DNA from: Thermoproteota archaeon
GTDB taxonomy: Archaea; Thermoproteota; Thermoprotei_A; Sulfolobales; Desulfurococcaceae
Length of the DNA: 49,971 nt
Direction of reading: 5' to 3'
Assembly (NCBI GenBank): GCA_030550615.1
Contig: JAUQPA010000007.1
Span: 1-49,971, forward strand
Notes under the pieces: generated by a model
The model's database searches: none
What the model was told of the DNA's origin: nothing
Seen by the model: the letters and a program-made list of their open reading frames with translations, nothing else
In this document: in pieces, positions 19,888-29,574 of the stretch
How the letters are laid out: the number at the start of each line of letters is the position of its first letter
Numbering within the stretch: position 1 is the first letter of the stretch
Position numbers and translations under genes: made by a program

Positions 19888-21396
19888 CTAAGGCGTTTCA
19901 ATCCCTAAATGTATTTTTTCAACCCTCATGTTAAGCCTTGCGAACATTTCCACCATCTCCTGGTACGGTTCATCATCTATTTTCACTAATCCGTAGTTGC
20001 TGTTTTCCCCATCGAACCTACCTTCTTTCGGCTGGTCGAAGTACTGGAACCAGTGGTATCCGATGACGTATGGTAGTTTGATCAACCCGGATACAAAGTT
20101 ATATGTTAAGTTAGCCCTCCCGGATTGAGTGTTAACCGTTAGACCAGCCCCCTTTGTATTGGGTAGCCCGGAGTCCATGGCTCTGTACGAGAACTCTGTG
20201 ACCATGATTGGTTTTCCCGTTAGCTGGAACAGCTCTGTTAAGGCAAGCGTAGGAGGAGATGCGTAATTGTATATGTTGACGCTGATAACATCGACATACT
20301 TTGCCATTATCTTGAAAACCTCCCTCTCATATTCCGTTTTGGGAACTCCTGCTACCCTCACTCCGAGGATCAAGTGGTTGGGATCATACTTCTTAACTGC
20401 CTGCGTCGCAACGCTGAAGTATCTTTCGGCATACCTCCTGACGAATTCAACTCTGGCTTGGTACATCGTCGGAGTAGTTGGCAGCGGGCCAGTGTAGTTG
20501 AGCAGTTCATCAAAGCTGGTAAAGGATGCGCCCATCTCGTTGTTCAGCCGTATCAAGTCTCCCTTGTAAGCTTCCCTTATCACTTCGACAGCTACTCTCT
20601 TTCCAGGAGAAGTCGAGGGCATTTTGATGAAGTCGTCTAGCAAGTGGTTAGGAGACCTCCAGTCGGGGCCCCATCTCAGCTCGTTGTCGAGAAAGTATCC
20701 TAGTAGGAGAGAGTCATTGGACAAGGGGGCGCACATGAAGAACGCTTTAGTGTTAGCATATTCAGCGAAAGAGTCTGAGAAAATATCCGGCATTCTTCCG
20801 GTTTGCCAGTCGAACCCGTAGTCTCCGAGGATATTTAGGTTGATTGTGTAGGGAAGATATTTGAACAACTCCCTGGAGGACCAGGCACCCACAGTGTTGA
20901 ACCCCCATCTTAAAAGCCTTGAAACAGTGACTTCAACCCATTTATCGATACTCCCATATCTCTTTAACACATTCACATAGTATGGGGAATACCCTAGCGC
21001 CGGAGAGTAGTCACCCATGTAGTCAACGTGGTTAACCCCCTTCGATATGAAAACATATCCCTCGGGATCAATGAACCAGTATGTTCCATTTATTTCCTCA
21101 ACGCGGAAGAAACCTGTTGCTCTGCTCCTGAGTCCGAGCCAGCCTCCATACCTCGAATAGTAATCAGGGTAACCCACGAAGAACACCGAGGTCCAAGTCA
21201 CATTAGAAGTCTTAGTGATAGTCTCAAATATAGTTACGGATATAGTCATAGTTATAGTCTTAGTTTCACGGACATGAGTTCCCCCAGTGGTATAGAAATT
21301 ATAGTATAACCAGGCGTTGAATACAGTTGCTATCGCGATTAGAGTAATGACTGCTATGATAACCCTGCTTGTAGAGGGTTGTCGAGCCGTGGGCAT
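19888..21396 (-). CDS. Clan GH-A (TIM barrel) glycoside hydrolase, N-terminally membrane-anchored; family not assigned
   Basis: N-terminal TM, Thr-rich linker, GTYWFIDPEGYVFISKGVNHVDYMG, LLGYFLDNELRWGPDW (candidate acid/base NE), GKPIMVTEFSYRAMDSG (candidate nucleophile TEF), YVIGYHWFQYFDQPKEGRFDGEN. Confidence 0.7.
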   Translation of the reverse strand: MPTARQPSTSRVIIAVITLIAIATVFNAWLYYNFYTTGGTHVRETKTITMTISVTIFETITKTSNVTWTSVFFVGYPDYYSRYGGWLGLRSRATGFFRVEEINGTYWFIDPEGYVFISKGVNHVDYMGDYSPALGYSPYYVNVLKRYGSIDKWVEVTVSRLLRWGFNTVGAWSSRELFKYLPYTINLNILGDYGFDWQTGRMPDIFSDSFAEYANTKAFFMCAPLSNDSLLLGYFLDNELRWGPDWRSPNHLLDDFIKMPSTSPGKRVAVEVIREAYKGDLIRLNNEMGASFTSFDELLNYTGPLPTTPTMYQARVEFVRRYAERYFSVATQAVKKYDPNHLILGVRVAGVPKTEYEREVFKIMAKYVDVISVNIYNYASPPTLALTELFQLTGKPIMVTEFSYRAMDSGLPNTKGAGLTVNTQSGRANLTYNFVSGLIKLPYVIGYHWFQYFDQPKEGRFDGENSNYGLVKIDDEPYQEMVEMFARLNMRVEKIHLGIETP

Positions 21397-21462
21397 AGCT
21401 TATTACCAAATAAATATAAATTAGACTAGGAAATTTAAACAAACTTTATAATATCTATAGTG

Positions 21463-21518
21463 AGCCATGTAAAAACATCTTCCCGACTTTAATAAACGTT
21501 TTTAAACCTTACATGGCT
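21463..21518. promoter_or_regulatory. Inverted repeat AGCCATGTAA...TTACATGGCT flanking the divergent promoter region
   Basis: Perfect 10-bp arms (21463-21472, 21509-21518) between the GH-A hydrolase (-) and the ABC substrate-binding protein (+). Confidence 0.5.
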
Positions 21519-21542
21519 TAATATCAACACGAAAACTCTCCC

Positions 21543-23636
21543 TTGGTGACGAAATTGGTGATTGATGCGCACTTCACCAAGAATTTAATAGTACTTCTTA
21601 TGGTACTCTTGATCACTCTTACCTCTTTACCAACATCAATAACTGAGAACATCGCTAATGCTCAAGAGTTTAGGCGCGAGGAAACAGTGTTCGTTACAGG
21701 TGCTCAGTGGACACCCCCCTCTACCTGGAATCCTATGTCGCCTTCTCAGACATGGGGAACATATAGCTTTGGCGGCTTCCTCTACCTGCCCTTGTTCCAA
21801 TACGTTCCCGGGATCGACATGTGGATTCCTGTGATCGGCGAGAGCTTCGAAATGATAGACCCCTATACACTAAGGGTTCGTATTAGGAGTGAAGCAAGGT
21901 GGAGTGATGGTAAACCCATAACAGCGTATGATGTAGAATACACCTATAACTTGTCGATGCTCCTTGGCACCGGTCCAGCAGCGGGATCCCAAATGTACGT
22001 AAAGGGAGTCAAGGCGGTGAGTGACAAGGAGGTTGAATTCTATATTAACAATCAAACCCGAAACTACATCATGTTCCTATTCTACAGCCTCCAGCTCGCG
22101 CCTATTCCGAAGCATATTTACGAATATGTTTACTCTCAAATAGGCGACAATATAATCAGTTGGAGGAATTGCGGGGATGCCTGTAGCGACGTAATAAACC
22201 TTCCGCAAGTAGTCTCTGGACCCTATAGGCTGTACTATTTCGACGAGCTCAGAGTAGTTTATGTTAGGATAGATAACTGGTGGGGTAAAGCAATATTCGG
22301 ACTTCCGTCCCCAAGGTACTTGATCCACAGAATTTACTTGAGCAACGAGCAGGTGATAGCGGATCTCATGCAGGGTAGTGTTGACTGGAGCGGTATATTC
22401 ATACCGTATGTCTGGCAGCTTACCAGCTATGGGGTGGGAACGTACTATTCTAGACCACCATATTTCCGTCCAAATCAGATTCTAGTACTATATATCAATA
22501 ATCGAGTTGAGTATCTACGCGACCCAGCCTTGAGGAAGGCTATAGCATATGCAATCGATTACGACGAGATCATCGAGAAAGCCTGGTACGGATACACTAG
22601 ACAGGCTTCGATGTCGTTTATCTTTGAAATTTATCCTCAATTTAGTGTGTGGATAGACAAAGAGCTTGCTCAAAAGTACTGGGGTACTCCGGATGCCAAG
22701 GTGAGAACCAATAAAACGTATGCAAAAATGCTCTTAGATCAAGCGGGGTACATCGACCTTAATGGAGACGGTTACAGGGAACTCCCCAATGGGCAATCAT
22801 TCAACATAACCATCATGGTTCCGTCAGGCTGGACTGATTGGATGATAGCAGCTGACCTAATAGCTGGAGATTTGAGGGAAATCGGAATAAATGCTCAGGC
22901 CTCTCCAATAGACTATGGCGCGTACTGGGGGTATCTCAGTTCGGGCACGTACACAGCTCTCCTAGGCTGGACATCTGCCCCCACTTTCTCACATCCATGG
23001 GATACTTACAGGTACTTGTTAGACCCGAGGATCACCCCGCCAGCCGGTAACTGGGGATGGTATAACAATACCGAGATAATTGAATTAATCGATGAATCAT
23101 CTAAAGCCTTCTCCTTTGAAGAAAGAATGAAGTATTTCTCCCTTATACAGGAAATAATATACAGGGAGATTCCAGCAATACCCCTCGTCTATACAGTCCA
23201 ATGGTACGAGTACTCAACTCTCTACTGGACGGGGTGGCCGAGCGAGTCCAACCCCTGGTGGACTGAAGTTGCGCCCTATAAGGAATACTCACTACCCCTA
23301 TGGGTTTTGTTCGGCTTAGCTCCCAGGGGACAGACTCCGCCTGCTCTAACATGGGCTAGGTCAATAAGAGAAGGTGGTATTCTGATCCCGAATCTCTACC
23401 TTCTCCAAATGCTTGCCAACATTACTGGTGCAGAGTTTGAAATACCGACTGAAACCTCTCCAAGCACTATTACCGAGAATACTTCCACCGAAATGATCAC
23501 CGAGATTTCCCCGGGTCAGGGGGTTCAAAGAGCGCCTGCTGCATCGACCCTATTCCTATTCATGATGATCGCTATAGCAGTCGTCACCATCGGAATCATA
23601 GTCGGAGTGAGAATATTGGTTAAAAAACGAGGGTAG
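21543..23636 (+). CDS. ABC transporter substrate-binding protein, family 5 (peptide/oligosaccharide, CbtA-like), membrane-anchored
   Basis: DPYTLRVRIRSEARWSDGKPITAYDVEYTYNL, LRKAIAYAIDYDEII, AKMLLDQAGYIDLNGDGYRELPNG; Thr-rich linker and C-terminal TM. Confidence 0.9.
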   Translation: MVTKLVIDAHFTKNLIVLLMVLLITLTSLPTSITENIANAQEFRREETVFVTGAQWTPPSTWNPMSPSQTWGTYSFGGFLYLPLFQYVPGIDMWIPVIGESFEMIDPYTLRVRIRSEARWSDGKPITAYDVEYTYNLSMLLGTGPAAGSQMYVKGVKAVSDKEVEFYINNQTRNYIMFLFYSLQLAPIPKHIYEYVYSQIGDNIISWRNCGDACSDVINLPQVVSGPYRLYYFDELRVVYVRIDNWWGKAIFGLPSPRYLIHRIYLSNEQVIADLMQGSVDWSGIFIPYVWQLTSYGVGTYYSRPPYFRPNQILVLYINNRVEYLRDPALRKAIAYAIDYDEIIEKAWYGYTRQASMSFIFEIYPQFSVWIDKELAQKYWGTPDAKVRTNKTYAKMLLDQAGYIDLNGDGYRELPNGQSFNITIMVPSGWTDWMIAADLIAGDLREIGINAQASPIDYGAYWGYLSSGTYTALLGWTSAPTFSHPWDTYRYLLDPRITPPAGNWGWYNNTEIIELIDESSKAFSFEERMKYFSLIQEIIYREIPAIPLVYTVQWYEYSTLYWTGWPSESNPWWTEVAPYKEYSLPLWVLFGLAPRGQTPPALTWARSIREGGILIPNLYLLQMLANITGAEFEIPTETSPSTITENTSTEMITEISPGQGVQRAPAASTLFLFMMIAIAVVTIGIIVGVRILVKKRG

Positions 23637-23646
23637 GTAAGGAGAA

Positions 23647-24657
23647 ATGCGCCCCCTTATTAAATACATCATAATGAAGGTTTTTTTCCTCATCATCACA
23701 TACTTCGTAGCCCTCATCATCATGTTTATACTTCCCCGGGCAGTCCCTGGGAATCCCGTTCAACAACTAATAGCTGGCCTGAGCACGGGGGCAACCTCTC
23801 CGGAGCTTTTAAGCCAATATGAGCAAGCCCTTGTGCGGGCATTCGAACTCGACAAGCCTTGGCATGTCCAATTTTTAAACTTCATTATGAGAAGCTTCAG
23901 CGGCGACCTTGGGATCTCAGCGTCTTCCTACGGGGAAAGTGTTAGAGCGTTAATTGCAAGACATCTTCCCTGGACCCTTGTGTTACTTGTTCCCGCTAAC
24001 ATCGTCTCATGGTTCATTGGAAACTACATTGGAGCAATAGCTGGGTATAAGAGAGGGAGCGCCATGGAGAAGGCGTCAATACTGGTTGGCATAATCTTCT
24101 CTCAAATCCCCTACTACTGGCTTGCGATGACGCTAATATACGTGTTCGCCATCTCCCTGAGAATCCTTCCACCTGGCTCTGCATACGACCCCACTCTAAA
24201 GCCATCGCTCACAATAGAGTTCGTGGCAAGCATGCTTAGACACTACATACTTCCATTTCTCTCACTTCTTATACCGGCAATAGGTGGATGGATCATCAGC
24301 ATGAGGGTTTTAGCTAGCATGGAACTTGGTTCCCCCTACATCCAGTTTAGTGACTCTATAGGTGTCAGGGATAAAGTACTGTTTAAATACGTGCTGAGGA
24401 ACTCGATGCTTCCCCAGGTCACGGGATTGGGGATACAATTAGGTTTCGTCCTCGCGGGACAGATCATTACGGAGCAACTCTTCAACTACCCGGGGATGGG
24501 GATTCTCCTCGCTAGAGCTCTTGGGACAAGGGATTACCCGTTAATACAGGGTGTTTTCATGATTTTGATTGCAACAATACTATTAGCTAACTTGATCGTC
24601 GACTTCATATACGTACTGATAGACCCTAGGATCAGGCTTGGTTACAGAACGGCTTGA
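23647..24657 (+). CDS. ABC transporter permease (DppB/OppB type)
   Basis: LPRAVPGNPVQQL, LRNSMLPQVTGLGIQLGFVLAGQIITEQLFNYPGMGILLARALGTRDYPLIQGV. Confidence 0.92.
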   Translation: MRPLIKYIIMKVFFLIITYFVALIIMFILPRAVPGNPVQQLIAGLSTGATSPELLSQYEQALVRAFELDKPWHVQFLNFIMRSFSGDLGISASSYGESVRALIARHLPWTLVLLVPANIVSWFIGNYIGAIAGYKRGSAMEKASILVGIIFSQIPYYWLAMTLIYVFAISLRILPPGSAYDPTLKPSLTIEFVASMLRHYILPFLSLLIPAIGGWIISMRVLASMELGSPYIQFSDSIGVRDKVLFKYVLRNSMLPQVTGLGIQLGFVLAGQIITEQLFNYPGMGILLARALGTRDYPLIQGVFMILIATILLANLIVDFIYVLIDPRIRLGYRTA

Positions 24658-24667
24658 AGTGAGAAGC

Positions 24668-25519
24668 ATGAAGCTTATCGAACTCTTATATCTTTTATTC
24701 AACAACAAGAGGTTTATCATAGGTTTCGGAATAATCTTCTTCGAGCTAATACTGGCGTTCATGGGACCACTTCTGTACCCGGTGGATCCATTCGATACCA
24801 ACAACCCGCCATCTTTGCCTCCATCTGAGGAGCATCCCTTCGGAACTGACAGATTCGGTAAAGATGTATTTGCCTTAGTCGTGTATGGAATAAGAAACTC
24901 GTTATACGTGGGCGTCCTCACAGGAACATTCACGATCTTAATCGGGTTGACAGTAGGCTTGGTAGCTGGGATTAGAGGCGGGATAGTTGACGAAGTTTTA
25001 ATGTCCTTCACCAACGTCGTGATGATCATACCGAACGTCCTGCTGGCAATACTCATCCTCACCTACGTAGGAGTCGAGAGATCCGGGCTTGAGCTCGTCG
25101 CAGCAGTCCTTTCAATCACTACGTGGACAGGTTTCGCGAGAGCCGTGAGAGCCCAAATCCTCTCGCTCCGGGAAAGGGAGTTCATATACTTGTCAAGAAT
25201 GGCAGGATTTTCATCGATTAAAATCGCCTTTCAAGATCTCCTTCCCCACCTTGCAACCTTCATACTCATCTCGTTCGTTAACTATATGAACGTGGGGATC
25301 AATGGCGAGGTTGGTTTAAGCATTTTAGGACTGACTTCGATCAGCATCGTAACTCTGGGCAAACTCCTCTACTTCGCAGCTATAACTCAAGCCTTCCTCT
25401 TCGGTCAATGGTGGACATTTCTTATTCCCGGTGCAATACTCATCCTCCTCTCAGCATCACTCCTCTTGATAGCTACCGCGATAGACGAAGTGTTCAACCC
25501 AAGGCTGAGGAGGATGTGA
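24668..25519 (+). CDS. ABC transporter permease (DppC/OppC type)
   Basis: HPFGTDRFGKDVFALVVYGIRNSLYVGV, FARAVRAQILSLREREFIYLSRMAGFSSIKI; start taken at ATG 24668. Confidence 0.9.
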   Translation: MKLIELLYLLFNNKRFIIGFGIIFFELILAFMGPLLYPVDPFDTNNPPSLPPSEEHPFGTDRFGKDVFALVVYGIRNSLYVGVLTGTFTILIGLTVGLVAGIRGGIVDEVLMSFTNVVMIIPNVLLAILILTYVGVERSGLELVAAVLSITTWTGFARAVRAQILSLREREFIYLSRMAGFSSIKIAFQDLLPHLATFILISFVNYMNVGINGEVGLSILGLTSISIVTLGKLLYFAAITQAFLFGQWWTFLIPGAILILLSASLLLIATAIDEVFNPRLRRM

Positions 25520-25520
25520 A

Positions 25521-26522
25521 ATGGACAGGTTGACCCTCAAGAACGTTTCAGCATACTATAGACAGTTGATCGTCAATAAAGAAGTATACGTGAGAGCTGT
25601 CGACGACGTCTCTCTTTCAGTTAAGAAGGGCGAGGTCCTAGGGCTTGTCGGCGAATCAGGATGCGGGAAAACCACGCTGTCAAAGGTAATGATGATGAAC
25701 ATAAACCCACCGCTCGAGTTCATAAAGGGCGAAGTCCAGCTTACGCGGAGAGACGGCGAGGTCATCCGCCTACACAAAATGAGCAGGAGGCTTCTCAAAA
25801 ACTTCGTGTGGGGGAAGAACATTTCCATCGTGCCCCAGGAAGCCATGTCTGCTTTGATGCCTACTTTAAAGATAAAAAGAATCGCGTACGACCTTGTGAG
25901 AAGCCACGATCCCAACGCGAAGCTCGAGGATGTTGTAGAGAGATTAGAGAAGAGGCTTGAAGAGCTTGGGCTTCCGGACTACATTGCCGACCGCTATCCC
26001 TTCGAACTTAGCGGCGGAATGGCTCAGAGAACAGTCATAGCAGTGGCAACCCTTTTGAACCCCGAGGTACTCATAGTCGACGAGCCTACTTCAGCCCTGG
26101 ACGTGCTGACACAGCGAATCGTTCTCAAAACCCTTGCTGACCTAATGGTGAAAAACATAGTCGACTCGATGGTGTTCATAACCCACGACATAGCTATTGT
26201 CAGGCAGATCGCATCCAGGATAGCCGTAATGTACGCTGGCAAAATCGTCGAGTCTGCTCCCACGGAGGATATAATCTTCAACCCGCTTCATCCATACACC
26301 AAGGGACTGATAGAATCTATAACATCATTGGAACCGGAAGTGAGAAAGCGGGGGGTGAAATATATTCCAGGGCAACCACCCCAGCTCATAAATCCACCTC
26401 AGGGATGCAGGTTCGCGGATAGATGTAGCTTCGTGATGGAGAAGTGTAAGAAGGAGGAACCACCACTGATTAAGATCGGTGAAGGGAGAGAAGTAGCATG
26501 CTGGTTATACGTGAAGAGGTGA
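25521..26522 (+). CDS. ABC transporter ATP-binding protein (DppD/OppD type)
   Basis: GESGCGKTTLSK, LSGGMAQRTVIAVATLLNPEVLIVDEPTSALD, C-terminal GCRFADRCSFVMEKCKKEEPPL. Confidence 0.93.
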   Translation: MDRLTLKNVSAYYRQLIVNKEVYVRAVDDVSLSVKKGEVLGLVGESGCGKTTLSKVMMMNINPPLEFIKGEVQLTRRDGEVIRLHKMSRRLLKNFVWGKNISIVPQEAMSALMPTLKIKRIAYDLVRSHDPNAKLEDVVERLEKRLEELGLPDYIADRYPFELSGGMAQRTVIAVATLLNPEVLIVDEPTSALDVLTQRIVLKTLADLMVKNIVDSMVFITHDIAIVRQIASRIAVMYAGKIVESAPTEDIIFNPLHPYTKGLIESITSLEPEVRKRGVKYIPGQPPQLINPPQGCRFADRCSFVMEKCKKEEPPLIKIGEGREVACWLYVKR

Positions 26523-26523
26523 G

Positions 26524-27330
26524 ATGTACATGAGAATTTTGTTGGAGACGAAAAGTCTTACCAAGGTTTTCGAAACAGGATTTTTTAAAAGGATAGTGGT
26601 TAAGGCCGTGGACGATGTGTCAATAATTCTCAGCGAGGGCGAAATAGTTTCGCTCGTTGGACAGAGTGGCTCGGGCAAGACGACGCTGGCTAAGATGATA
26701 CTAAGGCTTCTGGAACCCACGTCGGGTGATATATTCTTCCAGGGAAGAAACGTGTGGAAGGATCTCAAGACGCTTGAGGACTTTAAGTGGTATTGGAAAA
26801 ATGTTCACGCAGTGTTTCAAAACCCTTACGCCAGCTTCAACCCCTTCTACAAAATAGATCGAGTGCTTCACCAGGCACTTATGTTGATCGGTATTGACCC
26901 TGACTCTCCAGAAGGAGATAGGGTTATTAGGGAAGCCCTCGAAGTAGTGGGATTGCGTCCGGATGAAACCCTTGGCAAATACCCCCACCAGTTGTCGGGC
27001 GGGCAACTTCAAAGGATCTTGATCTCGAGGGCTTGGATCATAAAGCCAAAGCTACTTTTGGCTGATGAACCCGTCTCCATGTTGGACGTGTCAACAAGGG
27101 GAAAGATCCTCGAACTATTCGATATCCTACGCAAGAACCTTGGTACAACTATAGTCTTCATAACACATGACCTTGGCTTAGCTTACGCGATATCTGACAG
27201 AATCCTCGTAATGTACAAGGGGAAGATCGTGGAGGAAGGTTCTCCGGATAAAGTGATCTTAAACCCCGAGCACGAGTACACTAAGGAGTTGTTGAAGAGT
27301 GTTCCAACACTATATAAGAAGTGGTCTTAA
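26524..27330 (+). CDS. ABC transporter ATP-binding protein (DppF/OppF type)
   Basis: GQSGSGKTTLAKMIL, LSGGQLQRILISRAWIIKPKLLLADEPVSMLDVSTRG. Confidence 0.93.
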   Translation: MYMRILLETKSLTKVFETGFFKRIVVKAVDDVSIILSEGEIVSLVGQSGSGKTTLAKMILRLLEPTSGDIFFQGRNVWKDLKTLEDFKWYWKNVHAVFQNPYASFNPFYKIDRVLHQALMLIGIDPDSPEGDRVIREALEVVGLRPDETLGKYPHQLSGGQLQRILISRAWIIKPKLLLADEPVSMLDVSTRGKILELFDILRKNLGTTIVFITHDLGLAYAISDRILVMYKGKIVEEGSPDKVILNPEHEYTKELLKSVPTLYKKWS

Positions 27331-27345
27331 CGAGGTATATGCGAG

Positions 27346-29001
27346 ATGAATATTTCCCAAGTTTATGCGATCATATTTGTGACAATGACTTTTTCCGGAG
27401 TATTAGCCTTATTTAGCAACCACATAAGCACTCATGCTACGTTCCCGGTCAACCGGTTTGTACTAACCTGGTTTGAGGACTTCAACACTGATCAAATAGA
27501 TGAAAACGTGTGGAACTTCAACATCGGTGACGGATGTCCAGACTTATGCGGCTGGGGGAACGCAGAGCTCCAGTATTATCGTAGAGAGAACGTCTTCATT
27601 GAGAACGGCAACCTGGTGATCGAGGCAAGGAAAGAACCTTTCACGGATCCTGAGACAGGGAAGACTTATGAGTACACGTCGGCAAGGATTGATACCATCG
27701 GGAAACTAGCCATAACCCCGCCGGCAAGGATTGAAGTTAGGGCTAAACTTCCATCAGGCAAGGGAATATGGCCTGCCATATGGATGCTAGGCAAAGAGTG
27801 GAGCCTTTTAAACGTTCGAGCATGGCCCTCCTGTGGGGAAATAGACATTGTGGAGCTTATAGGGAGCGAGCCGGATGTAGTACATGGGACAGTCCACGCT
27901 CCATACTGCTATGGGGGGCGAGGAGTAACCTCACTGTATAGGTTGCCCAGGGGATTCAACTTCTCCCAGGACTATCACGTTTTCGCGCTGGAGTGGACTG
28001 AAGACTACATAGCGTGGTTCGTTGACGGGCAATTATTCCACATAGTGACTAAGAGGGAGTTTCAACGCAAGGGTTGTACCTGGGTGTTCGACAAGCCCTT
28101 CCATCTCCTCCTGAACATTGCGGTAGGAGGCTACTGGCCCGGGAAACCGGACGATACTACACCTTTCCCAGCAAGAATGTATGTAGATTACATCAAGGTA
28201 TATAAAGTACTAGAACCTGATCCGTTGCTCAGTCAAACTGATGACTCAGACAACGAGATCTTAGTGAGAACCAGGGGCTGGCCCAGCGTCTCCATAGAGA
28301 AGATCGTGAACGGGGGCTTCAATAATCCTTTCAACAAAGACAATAATCCCTTGCTGAACCCCGACGACTGGTTTCTAGAGGGCAACATCTCGGTTCTAGA
28401 GGACGTTACTGCTTCGAATGGCGTCTTAGCGCTGACTATTAAGCCGGGGCTGGAGAGCGAAGCTCTCATAGGTATATCTCAGTTAGTGTGGTTGAGGCAG
28501 GGTGTAGACTACGAGGTAAGAGTGAAGGCTTGGAGCACTCAGAGATTAAACGTGACGCTCGAGGCATCGCTTCCATCCATACCGCGTCGTCCTTATTACT
28601 CGCAGGTCTTCTCGTTAAACAATGTTCCTGAGCTGGTTAGAATAAACTACTCTCATTCAGCTATTGGAGGCAATGTAGTTCAGCTAACTCTCTGGATTCA
28701 CGTAAATCCCGGCCTGGATGAGAAGACGGTGGTTTATTTCGATGAAGTGGAGATATGTCCTATTGAAGCATGTCCTTCCATATGGGTCACCGAGACCATG
28801 CAGGCAACAATTGAAAAGATTACTGAGACCATACCACTTTCCCAAGCTGTCTCTACCACGATGATTACGCCTTTATCAGAGATAAACATTCTGCCTTCTC
28901 ACCAACCCAGAGGACTTCCCATTGGGGTCCTCGGAATTCTCTCAGCCTTAGCCGTGTTGATCACCGGTGCCTTGATATTAAGATTTAAGGTGAAGAAATA
29001 G
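27346..29001 (+). CDS. GH16 endo-beta-1,3-glucanase (laminarinase) with CBM4-like module and C-terminal TM anchor
   Basis: GEIDIVELIG catalytic motif, LPSGKGIWPAIWMLG, WTEDYIAWFVDGQLFH, FHLLLNIAVGGYWPGKPD; then VNGGFNNPFNK...DDWFLEGNISVLED CBM4-like; terminal TM. Confidence 0.92.
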   Translation: MNISQVYAIIFVTMTFSGVLALFSNHISTHATFPVNRFVLTWFEDFNTDQIDENVWNFNIGDGCPDLCGWGNAELQYYRRENVFIENGNLVIEARKEPFTDPETGKTYEYTSARIDTIGKLAITPPARIEVRAKLPSGKGIWPAIWMLGKEWSLLNVRAWPSCGEIDIVELIGSEPDVVHGTVHAPYCYGGRGVTSLYRLPRGFNFSQDYHVFALEWTEDYIAWFVDGQLFHIVTKREFQRKGCTWVFDKPFHLLLNIAVGGYWPGKPDDTTPFPARMYVDYIKVYKVLEPDPLLSQTDDSDNEILVRTRGWPSVSIEKIVNGGFNNPFNKDNNPLLNPDDWFLEGNISVLEDVTASNGVLALTIKPGLESEALIGISQLVWLRQGVDYEVRVKAWSTQRLNVTLEASLPSIPRRPYYSQVFSLNNVPELVRINYSHSAIGGNVVQLTLWIHVNPGLDEKTVVYFDEVEICPIEACPSIWVTETMQATIEKITETIPLSQAVSTTMITPLSEINILPSHQPRGLPIGVLGILSALAVLITGALILRFKVKK

Positions 29002-29003
29002 AG

Positions 29004-29207
29004 TTGTCGACAGAGACATATAGGGGCATAATATTTATACTCACCTGGTCCCTCATCTTGGAGATAGTGGCTATACTCCTCCTAGCTTTGACTCAAGGGT
29101 CAGAGGAAATGATAACAGGGGTTTCCATTCTAACATTGATGACGGGGATTCTACTTGCCTACTTCGTCCACAAGGCCAGGAGAGCTATGCTTGAGGAACT
29201 AGAGTAG
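29004..29207 (+). CDS. Small two-TM membrane protein
   Basis: TTG start 3 bp after the GH16 stop; two hydrophobic segments (IIFILTWSLILEIVAILLLAL; MITGVSILTLMTGILLAYFV). Confidence 0.55.
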   Translation: MSTETYRGIIFILTWSLILEIVAILLLALTQGSEEMITGVSILTLMTGILLAYFVHKARRAMLEELE

Positions 29208-29252
29208 CTGGGGGCTCTGCAGGGATTGTTAAATGCTATGCTCTTAATTCAT

Positions 29253-29364
29253 CTCCAAGCTGAAGTTGCAGTTCGATGTCAGCTGTGACGTGATTCTTCT
29301 ACTCTATATTGTGGAACAAGCTCGCGTCCAATATAGTGATTAGACTTAAAAACTCAGCTTGGAG
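29253..29364. repeat. Nested inverted repeat at the right edge of the island
   Basis: Outer arms CTCCAAGCTGA (29253-29263) / TCAGCTTGGAG (29354-29364); inner arms CTATATTG (29304-29311) / CAATATAG (29329-29336). Confidence 0.5.
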
Positions 29365-29574
29365 TGTGATAGGAGTTTTCGTGGAAACCGCGAGGATATC
29401 AAAGAGCTCTCAAAGATGTCCCGCTCGATAGGCTTGATGATTCAACGCGATCGTTGGAACGAAAAAGAAGAACATGCTGTGAAAAAGCTTATTACACAGC
29501 TTGAAATCTATGGAGTGAAGACACGAAAAACCGCTGGACTCGCTATACGTCGACGCCGAAAAGCGATCCGGTGA
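29359..29574 (+). CDS. Short hypothetical ORF, charged and helix-rich (may be spurious or a remnant)
   Basis: Open frame with non-canonical start; EDIKELSKMSRSIGLMIQRDRWNEKEEHAVKKLITQLEIYGVKTRKTAGLAIRRRRK. No family recognised. Confidence 0.25.
   Translation: MECDRSFRGNREDIKELSKMSRSIGLMIQRDRWNEKEEHAVKKLITQLEIYGVKTRKTAGLAIRRRRKAIR

Noticed and set aside
24583-25062. 159-aa minus-strand ORF
   Set aside because: Antisense to the DppC-type permease; the coding strand has a strong family match.
25661-25960. 99-aa plus-strand ORF in another frame of the DppD-type ATPase
   Set aside because: Overlaps a strongly supported ATPase gene; charged out-of-frame translation.
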